From Asterella californica (taxonomy: Eukaryota; Streptophyta; Marchantiopsida; Marchantiales; Aytoniaceae), in NCBI GenBank assembly GCA_036924285.1, contig JAYKYS010000011.1, positions 6,386,001 through 6,450,000 on the forward strand: a DNA stretch of 64,000 bases, in the 5' to 3' direction. Positions 13,182-32,975 of this stretch are shown here, in pieces (within the stretch, counting starts at the first letter, position 1; each line of letters opens with the position of its first letter). Under the pieces are notes generated by a model. The model saw nothing but the letters and a program-made list of their open reading frames with translations, searched no databases and was not told the DNA's origin. The translations under genes were made by a program, and so were the position numbers.

Positions 13182-13532
13182 GTGAACATAAGTCTAGAGA
13201 CATGTATGTCGACTGACAAGCCTGATCCTCCTGGAGACATGCAATCTGAAAAAGACATGAGGCGTGAACGACGAGCAGAATATCGAGAACAGATTCGGAA
13301 AGAAGCTCGTCGATTAAAAAAAGAGCATAAAAAGAGAGAACGTGGGTGGAGAACACCTAACTCGAAAGAATGGAAGAGGAAGGAACCAAGCGTTGGTGAA
13401 TCAAGTTCACCCCGGACACCAAAGTCACTATCTCCGATCCCTCTCCAATTTGCTCAAAGAAATCTTAACTTCGAGGAAGTCACCACTCAACTAAGCTATG
13501 AGACTGAACATCAAGAAAGAGAAGTAGAGTGA
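13182..13532 (+). CDS. Short basic ORF, possibly an Athila/Tat-like gag N-terminus
   Basis: The 116-residue frame has a highly charged predicted helix (about residues 24-58, rich in RRE and KK) followed by a Ser/Pro segment and an acidic end, stopping at 13,532. It has no signal peptide or membrane segment. Its position just after a primer-site-like sequence suggests the start of a retroelement gag that has lost the rest. There is no homology I can name, and it may equally be a chance frame. Confidence 0.3.
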   Translation: MNISLETCMSTDKPDPPGDMQSEKDMRRERRAEYREQIRKEARRLKKEHKKRERGWRTPNSKEWKRKEPSVGESSSPRTPKSLSPIPLQFAQRNLNFEEVTTQLSYETEHQEREVE

Positions 13533-16500
13533 AAATCCTTCCTCAAAGTTAATACTATTTATTATATCCGCAGTTGTTTACACCTGACCCTGAGATAGGA
13601 AGTACTTCTGTAGAACCAGATGAGCTTATTTAACATTGTAGTCGCAACTAAGACAGTAAAAGTTGTTACTACCTTAGTAGAACTTTTACATACACACAAC
13701 TACTTTGGGTGGCTGTAATTTTTGCTGGAGAAGTCCGTTTTGGATGTTTTGGGTATCGTTGGATAGAGTTTTGGGAGCTATACATCTGGTTTCAGAGAGT
13801 TGAGGGTTGAGATCTTATGAGGATTCCATAGTCTTTTAAGTTTATCTTGTAAAACTTAGTACATACAAATGTGTAATAAATTGGATTAGGGATCAAGGTT
13901 GGATATTCACTTCATTCGACTCGTTGTTCTTTCTTGTCTTTCTTACCGCAATACACCTTCTACAGCTAGATTTATCACATATTCTTAGACAAAACATGTG
14001 CAACAATACGACATCATCTGCATGTGTCATTCATTCTTGACACTCTTGCACTTATAATACGTTAGTTTACACATTGTGCATTTATCTTTTATACATCTCG
14101 ACATCTTGATCTATTGTCAAGGACGTTCTAACATCCGGATGCATCCACATACTTACGCATTAGACTCCGAAGGATTTGAGATACTTGCAGCATTCATAAA
14201 GAATTTATAACACGAGATTATCGACAAATCTTTCACGACTAAGAGCTATCTGATTCTCTTGTTTACCTCTTTGTCTTTCCGTAAGTAATCCATAAGTAAT
14301 CCGTAATTAACTAAACGAACCGTTGGAGAAAGACAAGAATGTGTTTATATAATTTATTTTATATAAAAATTTATTTTATAAATTAGAATCTTGAATTATT
14401 ATAATATGTTATTATTATTAATATAATATGTTATTGTTAGCAAATATGTAAAATTATTTAACATAATTTTATAAAGTAAACTGGCCAGTTTTAATTGTAA
14501 CAAGACTGTAATCTGTAACTTGACTTGTATATCTGTAACAAGACTTTTGGGAGAGAGAATACGATGTGTTTGACATTATTTGTTATATATGCTAAAATTT
14601 AGAACTCAAATTTATTATTTTTACAAATAAAACATTATTTGTATTGTATGATAAAAGAATTTTATCGTTTATCGTCTATAGTTGTCGTCTTGTAAAGGAT
14701 CGATTGTGTCAAATCCATCCGTAAATGGAATTATTTAATTATGAGAGCATGCCATCGATAGTTCATAAACGATAATCCATGTCGTCAAGTAAAAGTTACA
14801 ACGGACATTATAACAGATCGCCTCTCTACTATACTTGATTATGGTGGCAAGCCTGCATAATCAAGTTTAATTTGAAGTTTGAATCTTTTTTATGAGGTTA
14901 AATAATAAATTATTTTGACCATAAATTAATAATGATCTCGATCAAATATAATTTCGGCAACGCATGTTTAAGATTTTATACTTATTAGTTTCCCCATACT
15001 CATCGCAGTTTGCAGTTATAATAATATTTAATATTCACAAAACAATTATACTCATAATTTAATTTAATTTTGAACTTTAAATTTAAATAAATTTAAAATA
15101 AAAAACTATCTAAATAATTAAATCAGTCCATTGTCTCTAATTTTTTCCTTCACGCTTGTCTCTTTCCTCGTTATCCTTGACTAGGTCACTTGGGATGCAT
15201 ATTTTTAACCGAAAAAATAAAATAGAACAAAAAATAAAAAATCCAAGAGTCCTTTCTACTCTAGATAATGTTTTCTTTGCAGTATTCACTTTTTTTTCCA
15301 AAAAGAATCCTCGACCTTGAATTTTACCATACATTAGCGACCGGCAACGAAGGGATTTAAAACATTTTGTTATCACTATACTAACCAGAGAGGTTATCAC
15401 TATATTACACTATCACTTCACATATGTTCCACTCTGTTATCATTCACCAACGAAGCAGCATTGGCGTGATCGCGTTCTACTGCGTAGCTTCCTCTTCTTT
15501 TGACACAAAGTGATCAACTGCTACTCGATACTCTAGCCACATCAATTTCCGGTTGGGTTTGCAAAGCATTTGTTATCAAATATGAGAATGGTTAGGCGAA
15601 ACGAATAAACAATGATCACATGCAATAAACCCATGAAGTACATGGTAAGTAGCGGACAGAGGGAATACGACATGAGAGATGTAACTCCGAATTTACAATG
15701 AATTTAAAGTGGTACCATCTACCTCTTGAAAAGAGCACTACCGTAGCGCGATCTCCAGCTTCCTGTTAGTATCCAGAGACATATCATCTTCACCTCATCT
15801 GGTAAGGTACGACAAGACCAGGATACGTCGGCAGATGATCACCTACACCACTTCTACCTGTAAAACCACGCTCCTCAGATACTCGGTTACCACCGTTTTC
15901 TGTTCAGCGAAACTGGTGCGACAAAAATACACCGCAGTTCTTTCCGACTAACAATAAGTTCTCCAATTGGCTGAAAGAAGAATTCGACGACTCTCCAAAG
16001 GACATACATGATCACGACCAGAGAGATATCCCTGTACGACTACTCACTGCCGTTTAATCTGGTTCCTTTCAAACTAATTTACAAAAGACATCCTCTGGAT
16101 TTATGAATCATTTACAAAGACTTTACAGAAATTCAAGCACAGAAGTCCCTAATCGACCTTCCTCTTGCTGATCTTCACAAACTCTTTGTAATCAGCAACA
16201 AAGCAATATGCGCCTATCGCATATTCGTTCGCTTCCCCGAACCCCTGGTGTGTCACACGCCCGTCATAACTCAATGATCAACTTCATCTTCAACTTCGTG
16301 AGTTTAATGTTTGAACTGATAAAATTCACCATTCTTGCATTCCACTTCAAGTACGCTCAAACGTGTAACTTCAACAGTGCCGTGTAACACACGCTCTGAG
16401 CTTATTTCAACCGCACGAAATCCAACTTTCATGTTGACATCCTGGTTCAGTTTCCCGCACTAAAAACCAGGAGACAGGGTACAGAGGAGATAACTGACAA

Positions 16501-17284
16501 AGCGCAGAGTGGAAACGAAAGCACTATTGCCAAGCAGTAAACTGTACAAACTGCTTGAGATTTTAGGAGACTAGCAACATCAAAAGCAAGAGCAGCCTTA
16601 GGAAACAAGAAACCGACACAGACACACCGTTCGGGTGGGACGAGGTTAGAGACCCGTGGTAAGATAAACATTTACGGCCGTATTTTGCATAGGCCCAGCA
16701 CAATCAAGGTGAATACGACGGTCACAACAGAAGTTGAAAACTCATGCTACAAGTTTCATACTCCATACACACAATTTACAAAATGCCTTTCCAACAGACA
16801 GGTCCCAAAAAGCCTGAAAAGTTACAGCAAAATCATGACATACAACGTGCTGTGAACCGTAGACTAAGCAAAGCTCACTGGGTCGCTTGCACAGTACTCC
16901 GCCGTCAAACAGCGCAGTTACTTGCTTTTCCGTACAAGATAAGAACTCCCACTCGGAATACTTTTCGTGAAAGCCCGCACTTAAATGCTCATCAATATGA
17001 TTACAAGGAACTGGAGGACTTTAAGAAACTTTCCAACTGTCACTATAAATGCCATCGATGACGGGCATACTCCCTACAGAATCCTTTCTTTCCACTCTAC
17101 CCCCTAAGGAGTCTTAGTAGTATCTAGTTTTACACTGACGTACACTGACAACAAAATTTTCTACAGCTAAAACTTCTTGTACAAAATGCTGCAGTACTTT
17201 TGATTTGACAACTTGTGGGGTGCCATGAGTCGGTGAACAGAAATAAAATAGAATTAAGTAATATGGGACAAAGTAGTTTGGAGA
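13533..17284. other. AT-rich intergenic region and helicase downstream flank
   Basis: 14,330-14,480 and 14,560-15,130 are strongly AT-rich with repeated ATAATATGTTATT words; this could be matrix-attachment-like or decayed repeat sequence. No gene is supported. The part nearest 17,284 should contain the 3' untranslated region of the helicase gene (minus strand), but I cannot place the poly(A) site. Confidence 0.5.
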
Positions 17285-23643
<6,359 letters not shown>

Positions 23644-25684
23644 CACTGCAGACGAGCCTTATATGATTCCGATAATGTCGTTACGGCGTCAAGACAAATC
23701 CTCAACAACGAGCTCTGCAAACGCCAAGGAAATTATACACTAAGATCAGACATGTCGACAACACGCGTCTAGTTTTAAAGCTGTAAAGCATGATACACTG
23801 TCTCAAACTGAAACAACTTGAACAGTCTGTACACATCCAGTAACTTCGATAGCCAGTAACAACCCTCGGGGCGAGACACGACATGACCCCAACACTTCAT
23901 TCGCGCCCCAGCTTAAGAACTGAGGGTGATCAACTCTTGGATGCCTAAGTTCATAACGTGGCTGATTAGCAGCAAGACAACAGAGATATATATTCGTCCA
24001 TGAGTATAGCAGTTCGAATCAAGAACTATATGCACAAAACAGAGGTAACACGCAAGAAATGAGCTCCGTGAAGTACATAGTAAGGAGCGAATATTCATAA
24101 TCGAAGGGTACACATACCAACCGGAATGTGTAGTCATCGCACAATACCAGAGATGAAACACCGCGGTATGGAAGTGCAATATAGACGAAAATGTACAAAA
24201 TGCAGTGCAGGAAGATCTATGGGAATCGTTTTACTAACGCGAAATAAAACCGAGGTCGATAGCGTATCATTGACAAATAATCTAGTAAGAGCAAAAGAAG
24301 TTCCCGTTCGCTGAACAGACACCAGGGGTTAGCTTCGCCGACGTCTGGTGAACGTTATCTAGTAAGGTTAAGGTTTCAGATGAGGGAAGCGAAGAAGGTC
24401 CTATGCGCAGGCAGCGTGCCATACAACAAGGATACCAAAGTCACCAGAGTTCCGTTCCCGCACTCAAATTTACAAACTACATGATTTTGACACCAATTTC
24501 GTGCGAAACAACACCCAATTCCACGTTCAAACAGTCTATCAAACCTAACCGGATCAGGTCACACCAACATTCGAAATTCTCTAGGTTAATATTAGTTCCC
24601 TACCTCAGCACTTCGGCGCGGAATTGCTAAGCGGAATAAAACCGTGTGGGAAGGTGCTCCGCACAATTCAGACCTCGACCTGTCCTCACGATTCCAGCGC
24701 GAGATGAGGCCTATGGCGGACGACGTCAAATCCAGCCGAAGAAAGTTCAAACAGCGCGCAGTGTGGTGAAGAGTATGCAAGTACACCTACGAAGCGCCAC
24801 CGCTTCCGAAGAACTGGAACTGGAACCAGTGAGATCTGGAAAGGGGGAGTAAAAAGGAGAACTGGCACTTCCAGGCGTAATTGTGAGTGTGACAACCCTA
24901 ACAGCTCCTCTAACAGAACTCGTAATAGTTGTCTAGCCTTTCTCTAACTCATTCCTCCTTTCCAGATAGACGGAGGATGCCGTTAATCCTGAGGATGGTG
25001 AAATCCGGTTATGCACAAAGCGTTCGTGCCAAGTAAAGTACCGCAATCCCCATTTTCCCTCCACTGCTTGTTGCTTTGCGTTAGCATAGTCATACGTCGA
25101 TTGTGAATACCGGATGAAGGGGGGTTTCTTGTCGTATGCTGTATTTCGTCGTATTCATAGATGGTTAAAAAGAACGACGGAATGAATCCCACGGAGAGAG
25201 GGATGTGAAACCAGATAGGAAGGGATTTAGATCCGGATAAATCGTTCACGTATAGCATGTGATTCCATTGCTTATTGTTCTATATTATAGGAAAACAATT
25301 ATGCAAGCTTATGAGATTTTGATTATTGTCCATCCATCGAAATCATTTCATTGTATAAACGGTTTCTCCAGGAAATAATCCTACAGAAACAGTTTGGTTA
25401 CTAACTTACTAGTTCGTTGAGAAAATTTTACCAGAGCTTGTCCTTCTCTCACTTGTTTCTCAAGCACGAAAAGCAGCTTTACTTCAAGATTATGTTTTTG
25501 CTATACATTTGCATAGCTAAGTGTTGATTTTGATGAAGTGAATAAGACAGAGATCAAGAAAGTCGGAGGGGAAATTCACTTTTTTATATAGGATCTGGTG
25601 TCTTATATGATTATAAATAGAAAACTATAGAAATTTTTATGTAAAATATGATTTAATGATATATTATAATTACACATATATGAC
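23644..25684. other. Helicase 5' flank and intergenic sequence
   Basis: The interval should hold the helicase 5' untranslated region and promoter on the minus strand, but I see no clear TATA box or initiator. It includes copy 2 of the short dispersed repeat (23,970-24,032). No other gene is supported. I looked here for the missing N-terminal exons of the transporter fragment at 25.7 kb and found none. Confidence 0.5.
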
Positions 25685-26023
25685 GTGATTAACAAATATG
25701 AAGACCTGAAAAGAGCGACGAATGCTCAGCATCATCATTCGGCTGTTGCTGCCGCCGAGATTACCGTAACTCAAGTCGAGGAGGTCAAAGTTTTGATACG
25801 AGTTCTGCCGATTCTGGCTACCACGTTCCTGTTCTGGACTGTGTATGCACAAATGACCACGTTCAGCATAGTGCAAGCGCTGATCATGGACAGAAGGATC
25901 GGAAAGCACTTTGAGATCCCGGCAGCGTCTGTGGTCGTGTTTCTGCAGCTAAGCATCATGCTCATGGTCCTGGTGTACGATCGCGTATTCTTACGAGTCG
26001 CGCGACTTGTGACTGATCGATAG
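25685..26023 (+). pseudogene. Orphan exon of an NPF/PTR (NRT1/PTR family) transporter
   Basis: Proton-coupled nitrate/peptide transporters of this family sit in plasma or vacuolar membranes with 12 membrane helices. About residues 27-110 of this frame match the family region after the central loop: VTQVEEVKVLIRVLPI, then FWTVYAQMTTFSIVQ, then DRRIGKHFEIPAAS and a hydrophobic stretch ending LVYDRVF. At least two membrane segments are visible. The usual upstream eight or so helices and the following C-terminal part are absent in the neighbouring kilobases, and a TAG closes the frame at 26,021-26,023. A GTGACT inside the last codons (about 26,007) could instead be a splice donor. Either this is a gene fragment carried by a duplication, or one exon of a gene with very long introns. 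The family call is firm; gene status is not. Confidence 0.7.
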
Positions 26024-27919
26024 CAGTTTTAATCATTTCTTCATTGTGTGTAACTTCAGGGACAATGAGCAATTATTCACACGCTAGGGTTATGAACTAT
26101 CAAAATCAAGAGATTTCAAAAAGAAGTGCGAGTGAGATGATCGATAGAAGTGTGATTGATAATGAAGAGTTGATGTGCACAAGATAATGGACGATGATGA
26201 AGAGCGTTGTATTAGTCCACATCCAATGGTATAGTTTTATACGTCGTGTCTTGCAATGACACACATCCAACAACACTCACAAGAATATTGAGAAGACGGA
26301 GAAGTCATCAAGAAGATTAAAGAGGCTGTTCTTCAGTATCAAGGTGATAAAAGTGAGATTGAGATACTTCATTCAATATTTTGTTCAAACAGTTTATAGT
26401 GGTGAAGTGTCCATGGTATTTGCTTTGATGTGACAAACTAATAAAGTTTCAGTGCTCATGCTATATGATTTCTTTGGTCTAGTTTAGATGTAGCTCTATA
26501 TTTTTTGTTATAGTGTGTTGTTGATTGCATATTCGATATTGTTGTGTAGCATTTCATCAATGAATTCATCAACTCATATAAACTTTCTAAAGATTGTGTA
26601 ATAAATATTTGAGAAAAGAAGAAATGTGCATTAAACAAACCTTTCCGATCTGAAGAAGCTCCCAAAAAAATCAGATTAGAGAGTTGTATTATGGATCACT
26701 CTCGATTCTGTTGTTGTTTATTTTCGTTATGTTTGAAGGTCCATACCAACAAGAGAGTCATTAATATCAGAGAAAATTCTCAGAGGTCTTTTCTTGAATT
26801 TTTTTGTCAAATAATCAATCTAGTGAATATCCTAACAAGCATTGGAATTTATGTGCTTGTTTTCATATTTGAACCAATTATACTTTGACAATGAAGCCAA
26901 GCTACACAAAAAAATCTCTATTAAATTTGCATTCTCTCCCCCTATAATTTAATATTGTTTATTTGATAGTTCTCTCTCAAATAGTTTGAACATGTGACAA
27001 TAGTTGCTATGATGTTCTTGCTTCTTCTCAAACCTAATTGAATCTTCTTATCATTACATGTTATTTACCAAGATCTGATAGTTTCTCTCACTACTATATT
27101 GTTCTTCAAGTAAGAAGTTCACGGTGAACAAATTATAGTTTACATATCAACTCGACCACTTCTATTCAAAATAGCTCTGAGTTGCTGCTTAAGTATCAGT
27201 TCTCAACCACAAACTTGCAATTTTATTCATATACATCATTCTTAACAAAAACAGATCAACATAAGTGCTTATGAATGTATATGTAACTAATCAAACTATA
27301 CGAGAGTATGTCTTTAAACTTTTGATTGATATTTTCAATCTCTTCTCAAACCTAAAAATCATATTTTCTAGTCATATGAGTCATATTTTCTTTAACAACT
27401 GACTTTGTACAAACATTTATTATTTGCTTTGAACGAATATTCAAAAACAAGGGATTGAAGTTTCTCAACTAACCCAATATAACATATAAACAATTCAGAA
27501 TTATCTGATTTAGCACCAATGTTCAAAAGACCAAAGAATAGAGGTAGTGTGAGAGAGGTAATTCAATGAAGAAAGATAGGATCTTAATCAAGATGATTCG
27601 AGTGTTTGAGATATTTGAGAATTGGAGTGTTTGAATCTGTAGTATGATGAATGATTTCCCATAATCTTCTTGTGCTGAAGTTTAATTTTCAATGATCCTT
27701 GTCCTTAATGTATCACATCGTTTGATCATTCATATTTACGTGAGAGTCTGAAGAATTGATACCCACATCAGAAGTAGTATCGACAATTTTTGACTCTGAG
27801 TAGTCCGATGTGGGTCGATCTGATTCTGACGTCCCAACTTGATCTCCGAGCAATGGAACTTTGATCCGGTGGTGATTCGATCCGATGCATAAATAATCTT
27901 TGTGTTAGTTATATGTTGT
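26024..27919. other. AT-rich intergenic sequence, no gene seen
   Basis: Only short frames with no recognisable domain. It probably contains decayed repeat sequence, since a protease remnant follows on the minus strand. Confidence 0.45.
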
Positions 27920-28200
27920 ATGTACTGCTCGAAGCCAAGGTCTTTCGAGTAATATTTCATAACTTGACTCCTTCAAGATTGGAATTGTCATATTTATTTG
28001 CACTCTCATTTCTGACACACAAACTCTCTCCAACACTCTCAATCCCCTAACTCGCTGTCAATTAGTCATGCCAACCGTGATACTAGAAGGACGAGTTGGT
28101 ACTAGATCCAACTTTCTCATGAGTCATTCCGACATGACATTTACTATCGATCCTCCATCGACAAGAACATATGAGACATCTCTCATATGTTGATACGAGT
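27920..28200 (-). pseudogene. Decayed retroelement protease remnant
   Basis: Read on the minus strand, codons give a retropepsin-like VLVDGGSIVNVMSE (Asp codon about 28,157-28,159), an in-frame stop, then PTRPSSITVGM, and further down YEILLERPWLRAVHTTYN (27,961-27,915). That order (catalytic loop, then an ILLGRPWL-like segment) is typical of plant Ty3 proteases. Stops and a frame change make it a dead fragment. No gag or RT is attached. Confidence 0.6.
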
Positions 28201-29226
28201 CTCTACTTTTGATGCCTTGTTGCACACCTCTCTTTCAAAGAGCGACGTTTGCAACAGAATTGTGAGGTTATAGGATAGTGATTTATCTGGATCTAAATGA
28301 TTTTTTCATTTTTTCGGATTTCATAGGGATTCTCTTCGTCCTGCTATCGTCTTAATTATCTTTAGCTTGAAAAAAACATTAAAAAAATAAAATTTTCTTT
28401 TTTCTTTCTGTTTTTCACAATCGACGTATAATTATGCTAATGCATATCAAGAAGTAAAAAATATTATTGATAGAAAACCTAACTTGCTCCAAAATTCATG
28501 TCTACTTGTTTCCAGGTACGTTATAAAGAACACTGTTTGGACCACTGCAAGACTCAGCTGCAGACTAGATGAATATATATGCATTTTAGATCCTTTCGAT
28601 GTTTACAAAAATAACAAAATAAAATATCAAAGTCAAAAAGTTATACTTACCGTACTATTCAAATTTATTATAACTTTCGACTTTGATAATTATATTTTGT
28701 GACAGAAGAAGAAAGAAATACGTTAAGGTGATTCTCAGAATATAAAATGCGAATGAAACCAATAACTTAAATGGACATAGAACTTCATTTCCTTTATCTA
28801 ACATAAAACTTTCAAAATTAATTAATCCTTGAATAGTTACTACTTTATGCTGAAAAAGTAAATTAGTTTCCAAGCTCCTCCAAATATAACAACCTTAACT
28901 TGTAGGCTAGATGGATAATGAGTCAGGAAATGAGAGCATGTAGAATGTGCACGAGAGTCTCCATTGGAGACAACGTGAAACAACAAAAACTCATTTCAGA
29001 AGGAAATGCAGATCGATCACGAGAACTCCTGAAATGCTTACCTTACAGGTACCCCATCCTTATGAATATAATATACATCCAAACTTAGAGAAAGGTAAAA
29101 CGGAGGAAGACGACAAACAGATTTTTCGGAGTAAAAAATACAAGTGATGGATATGACAGTAGATGTGGTCGGGGTGGGGCGTTGGGGGTTGGATTTTGTA
29201 TCACCATAAAATTGTTTTACTGTGCG
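28201..29226. other. Intergenic stretch, no gene seen
   Basis: AT-rich sequence without domain-bearing frames or RNA genes that I can recognise. Confidence 0.45.
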
Positions 29227-29759
29227 TGTTGGATAGACTCCTGGGCATCAATGAGTCATAATCTCTTACTAAAATAATCATAAAATGTCATTACAATCAC
29301 AACCTGAAAATCCATGTAATAAGTAGAGTTCTACTTATAGTTTAGAGATGAAGATTGAATTGGTAAATGTCTTTGATATAACAATCAGTTACGTCTAAGT
29401 CGGCTTGAAAATAGATGCAGCAAAAGAGTACTTCTACTAATAAGCGAGAGCGCCAGAAGATCACATAAACTTACCGTCGCTAGAGGCAAGGCTTAAGGCA
29501 TGTCTTAAATTCCATGGTTTGTGCTCTTCGAGAGCTTTCGAACGAGCTCTTGTTTGGTTCATTATGAGCTCTCTAGATATTGTTTTTGCATTTCGGATCT
29601 ACGGCTGTATGTAAACCACGTCAACGGTCCGTGTGCTCATTTTAGGAGGTCAACATTAGTCTGAACCTTATCATATACTCCTTCCTTCATTATATAAAGT
29701 ATGAGAATGTACCTCCAAGAGAATTCGAGTTTAAGTTCACTCTAGAGTCCCGTCTTACA
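29227..29759 (+). repeat. LTR of a second truncated element
   Basis: Begins TGTTGGATAGACTCC, a start typical of plant LTRs, and ends CTTACA one base before a primer-binding site. A TATA-like TTATATAAAGTA near 29,690 fits the LTR promoter. The length of 533 bp is ordinary. No partner LTR was found to the right. Confidence 0.6.
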
Positions 29760-29760
29760 A

Positions 29761-29772
29761 TGGTATCAGAGC
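29761..29772 (+). other. Primer-binding site, tRNA-iMet type
   Basis: TGGTATCAGAGC, identical to the site at 7,781, one base after the LTR end. Confidence 0.85.
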
Positions 29773-30430
29773 ACGAAACTATAAGAGAGCAGATCCACGC
29801 ACAGTTTTTGAAGTCATCGTTTGCGCTCAGAGAATTGCTGGAGCATTAGGAAGAAGAGAAGTGATGATTCTACCAAATCATCAGAATCGATCCGAAACAC
29901 AATATGCAAATAGACCGACATATATGGAGTTAGGTAACATCCGCTATCAACCACAACAAGGTGGAGATGTCAAGAATGCCGCACCTCAACTAGAGCAACT
30001 TCGATATTACAACTATGGATGACCCACTTGTTGGGTCATCCCCAATGGGTCATCCCCAATGGGTGTTGCAAATTGTTAAACCCACTTCCAAGAGATCCAA
30101 GACATCCATATCATCGACCTTTGAATCATCTAAACGAGAGGAAAGAAAATGAAAAAGTCGAGACAACACTAGAAAACGAAGAACACCAATAATGCACCTC
30201 ACGACCTTATTGATTCAAGGAATGGAATTAGAAAGTGATGAGAATGAAGAGGTGAAACTACCCAACTACGAGAAGATTGAGTCTTTATCTCAAAAGATAG
30301 AACTTACTTTAGGTGAATATCAAGAAGATATTCAGTAGCGAGTGATCAAATTAGCTCGTTATGATGTCATATTGGGTATGCTACGGATGGAGTAGTACAA
30401 TCTGAAGTGGATTAGAGAAGAAATGTGATA
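29773..30430 (+). pseudogene. Truncated internal region of the 29.2-kb element
   Basis: Decayed frames follow the primer site. Near 30,200-30,420 codons give an acidic segment, then LARYDVILGMLRME and YNLKWIREEM, resembling the protease C-terminal YD-ILGM-WL segment of Ty3 elements, with intervening stops. Positions 30,033-30,062 carry a short tandem repeat (GGGTCATCCCCAAT twice). Reverse transcriptase and integrase are missing. Confidence 0.5.
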
Positions 30431-31199
30431 AAAACCAAACAGTGGAAAATCTTTGAAAATAGAATGAGATCTCGAAAATCGAACATGTCTTTGTATGTCA
30501 TATGTACGATATCGTATAACGTGTTTTTCTGTCTAGGAATACACTGGGTATATGACTGTGCAGAGGTATGTGGATTACAAGGTTGGATCTAGATCTGGAT
30601 GTTTCCACTCAAATGTTTCACTATCTACTTTTCTAGCCCGAGTGATCTTGTATCCGCTCGACTCAAGTTTAAAGCTTGCTACGATCCAAGGTTACGTATA
30701 GATTGCATAAACTTGTGTTACAAACAGATCTTTTGTACTCTAACTAAAAATACTCAAATCTGTACTATCTAACTGAAGTTATTCCTCTATATCATTGGAA
30801 GCATGACTTTTGAATAGCTCCCCAGCGACGCTAACTACCCATCAATCAAACTATCACAACTTCATAGTACAACCAGAAGATGCTATAAGATCACTCAATC
30901 AACTTGATAGAGTATCGATACAACTTGATGTACACCCTGGTCTACCAAGCATTCCAGCAAGGTAAAGCATGCATGCTTCAAGGTACTACTCATATCTCAA
31001 CATAGCACCAACGGCGGTAGTACCTAGCAGCTCTGAGAACTCAAACAGCGGCTTAAGATTTATGACGACTCCATTCTCCTTCATCACCAAGAGCTGAAAT
31101 CAGCCCCACACCCTCCAATGTCGAGTTGTATGCAGGCATGGCAGTTTCAGCAACAACTCTTCTCCCAATTGCTCGAAAATGATCAAAATGACAATAGAT
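30431..31199. other. Unassigned repeat sequence left of the element A LTR
   Basis: No gene seen. The left end of the element A LTR may lie within this interval; I could not identify its terminal TG. Confidence 0.4.
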
Positions 31200-32912
31200 G
31201 ATATCGAAAATCCGAAACTGCTAATAACAGAAGTATCTTTGAACTTTGAGACCTCAGTCCTCCCAAACCAGTCGACCAATGATGATCAAACTTCATAGGA
31301 AGCTTGGTTGGACTCTTCACTCCTACCTTGAACAATTTTCAGGTCGAAATCTTAAACCAATTCTCAAATATGGATCAAACCGTAATCTGTGCTAACTTGA
31401 GAGCTTTACAGACCCAAGTACATTTGATCCAAGATTCTGAACAAACTACTTGACCATTTGAGGTGAAACTTCTCAAGTATCTTACTAATAAGACATGTTT
31501 CAATCTTGGAAAGTTTCACTCAGAAATTCGATTCAGAACTTAAGCAATAGCAAACTATCCATGACTATCACAGTTTGCTGTTCCCGTCTTATCACGTCTG
31601 CACTTCTCAACTTCAATCGGTCGGTTCAGAATCCAAATCGATCAAGAATCTGATGAAACTGATATCAAAACGACCAGCACGTCGTCAGCTCCCCAACCCA
31701 ACAGACAGCTCCTCAAAACTACTCGCGAGTCTATCGGAATAACCAGAAACGTAGCAGTAGGTACGAATTTCACCCCCCTCCACTCAATCGATCATAATGC
31801 GCTCATTCCTCCATGAAATCGACCGATTCTTCAGCCCAGATTGTAGCCCCGGTCGAGAGCTCTCCAACCATACCCTTCGTTTTGCGAATGGACCTCTGAA
31901 GCCTCCAGAAACCACAGAAACGTCACGAGGATCAGCTAGAACACCATTGGTCCAAAAGTGGACCAATAAAAGCAAAAAGATCTTTACTTTTGTCTTTTCT
32001 CCACTCAACTTTTTCCCCTAGAACGAGTTTTTACCCTCCAAGGAGACACAAGACATCAACAAGACTCTAAGACCTCCAAAAACCCTTCAGATATGCCGAT
32101 GGATCCTTCGCGGTCCGTAACTACATAGAAGCGCTCAACCAGAATGAAACCAGTGAGCCATAGACTAATACAAAGTCAATATTACAACCTGGAAACGTTC
32201 TACAATAAAAGGTACGACAAAAGAAAACGGTGAAGCTATCACTCGATTGTAATATTCTTGCCCGAAGTTTCTCACGATCTAAGCTCCATGATTGATCTTC
32301 GGTCTGCAATGACACCGGACATCGACCCAAAGGTTGAAAGAAACATTCGATGGATAGTTGAGATCCATTGTTCCTCACAACAAAATGTACACCGTCATAT
32401 CCCAAGTCTCTTCGTATGTTACGATCGGAAGGATCACCGGAAGCTGTAACTCCATCATTCTTCCCTTGAATTCATCGCCAAAGTATGCAACTAACCACTG
32501 TCGAAAGTGATCGCGGTGGATGCAATGAAGCTTGATGTGGAACGGATTCGGGAAAAGAAGATCCGGAGTCGGTAACAAACCTCCGTCCATAACCACTACT
32601 CCTGTAGTTCTTCACTCCTCCATGCAGACCACCGAGAACCCTCACGAATCACCCGCTGAGAGAGAATGCCGTATGAACCTTCGACCCACCATTTTATACA
32701 CAAATGCGACGACAAGGACCACTGAAGTGAACGCGCACAGATCGATGACTTGGCACGTTCCTCTATCATGCGATCACTTAAACAGATAATCACAAACGTG
32801 GCACTCATCACATCGTTTGGCAAGTTATGCGATACGGTTCACGAAACACAGAAAAGAAACACAACCTACGTTCCACGAGAATTTCACATAGGAGCCGAAC
32901 CACAACACGACA
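31200..32912 (-). repeat. 3' LTR of element A (left boundary uncertain)
   Basis: The LTR starts TGTCGTGTTGTGG at 32,912, directly after a polypurine tract, and shares TGTCGTG with the element B LTR. CCAAATCGATCAAGAAT (31,640) recurs in the B LTR at about 55,435. Inside, 32,596-32,375 reads 73 residues (LFPNPFHIKLHCIHRD ... DMTVYILL) that are partly preserved in the diverged copy at 9.7-10.4 kb, so this LTR may once have carried a short coding frame. Confidence 0.65.
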
Positions 32913-32924
32913 TCCACCCCTTCT
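32913..32924 (-). other. Polypurine tract of element A
   Basis: AGAAGGGGTGGA on the minus strand, directly before the LTR start. It is the expected plus-strand priming site and lies about 50 bases after the integrase stop. Confidence 0.8.
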
Positions 32925-32975
32925 AAACTTGCGCATCCTCTGGTATGCGCCAACACTCACAAGTTGTGGTCGGCA

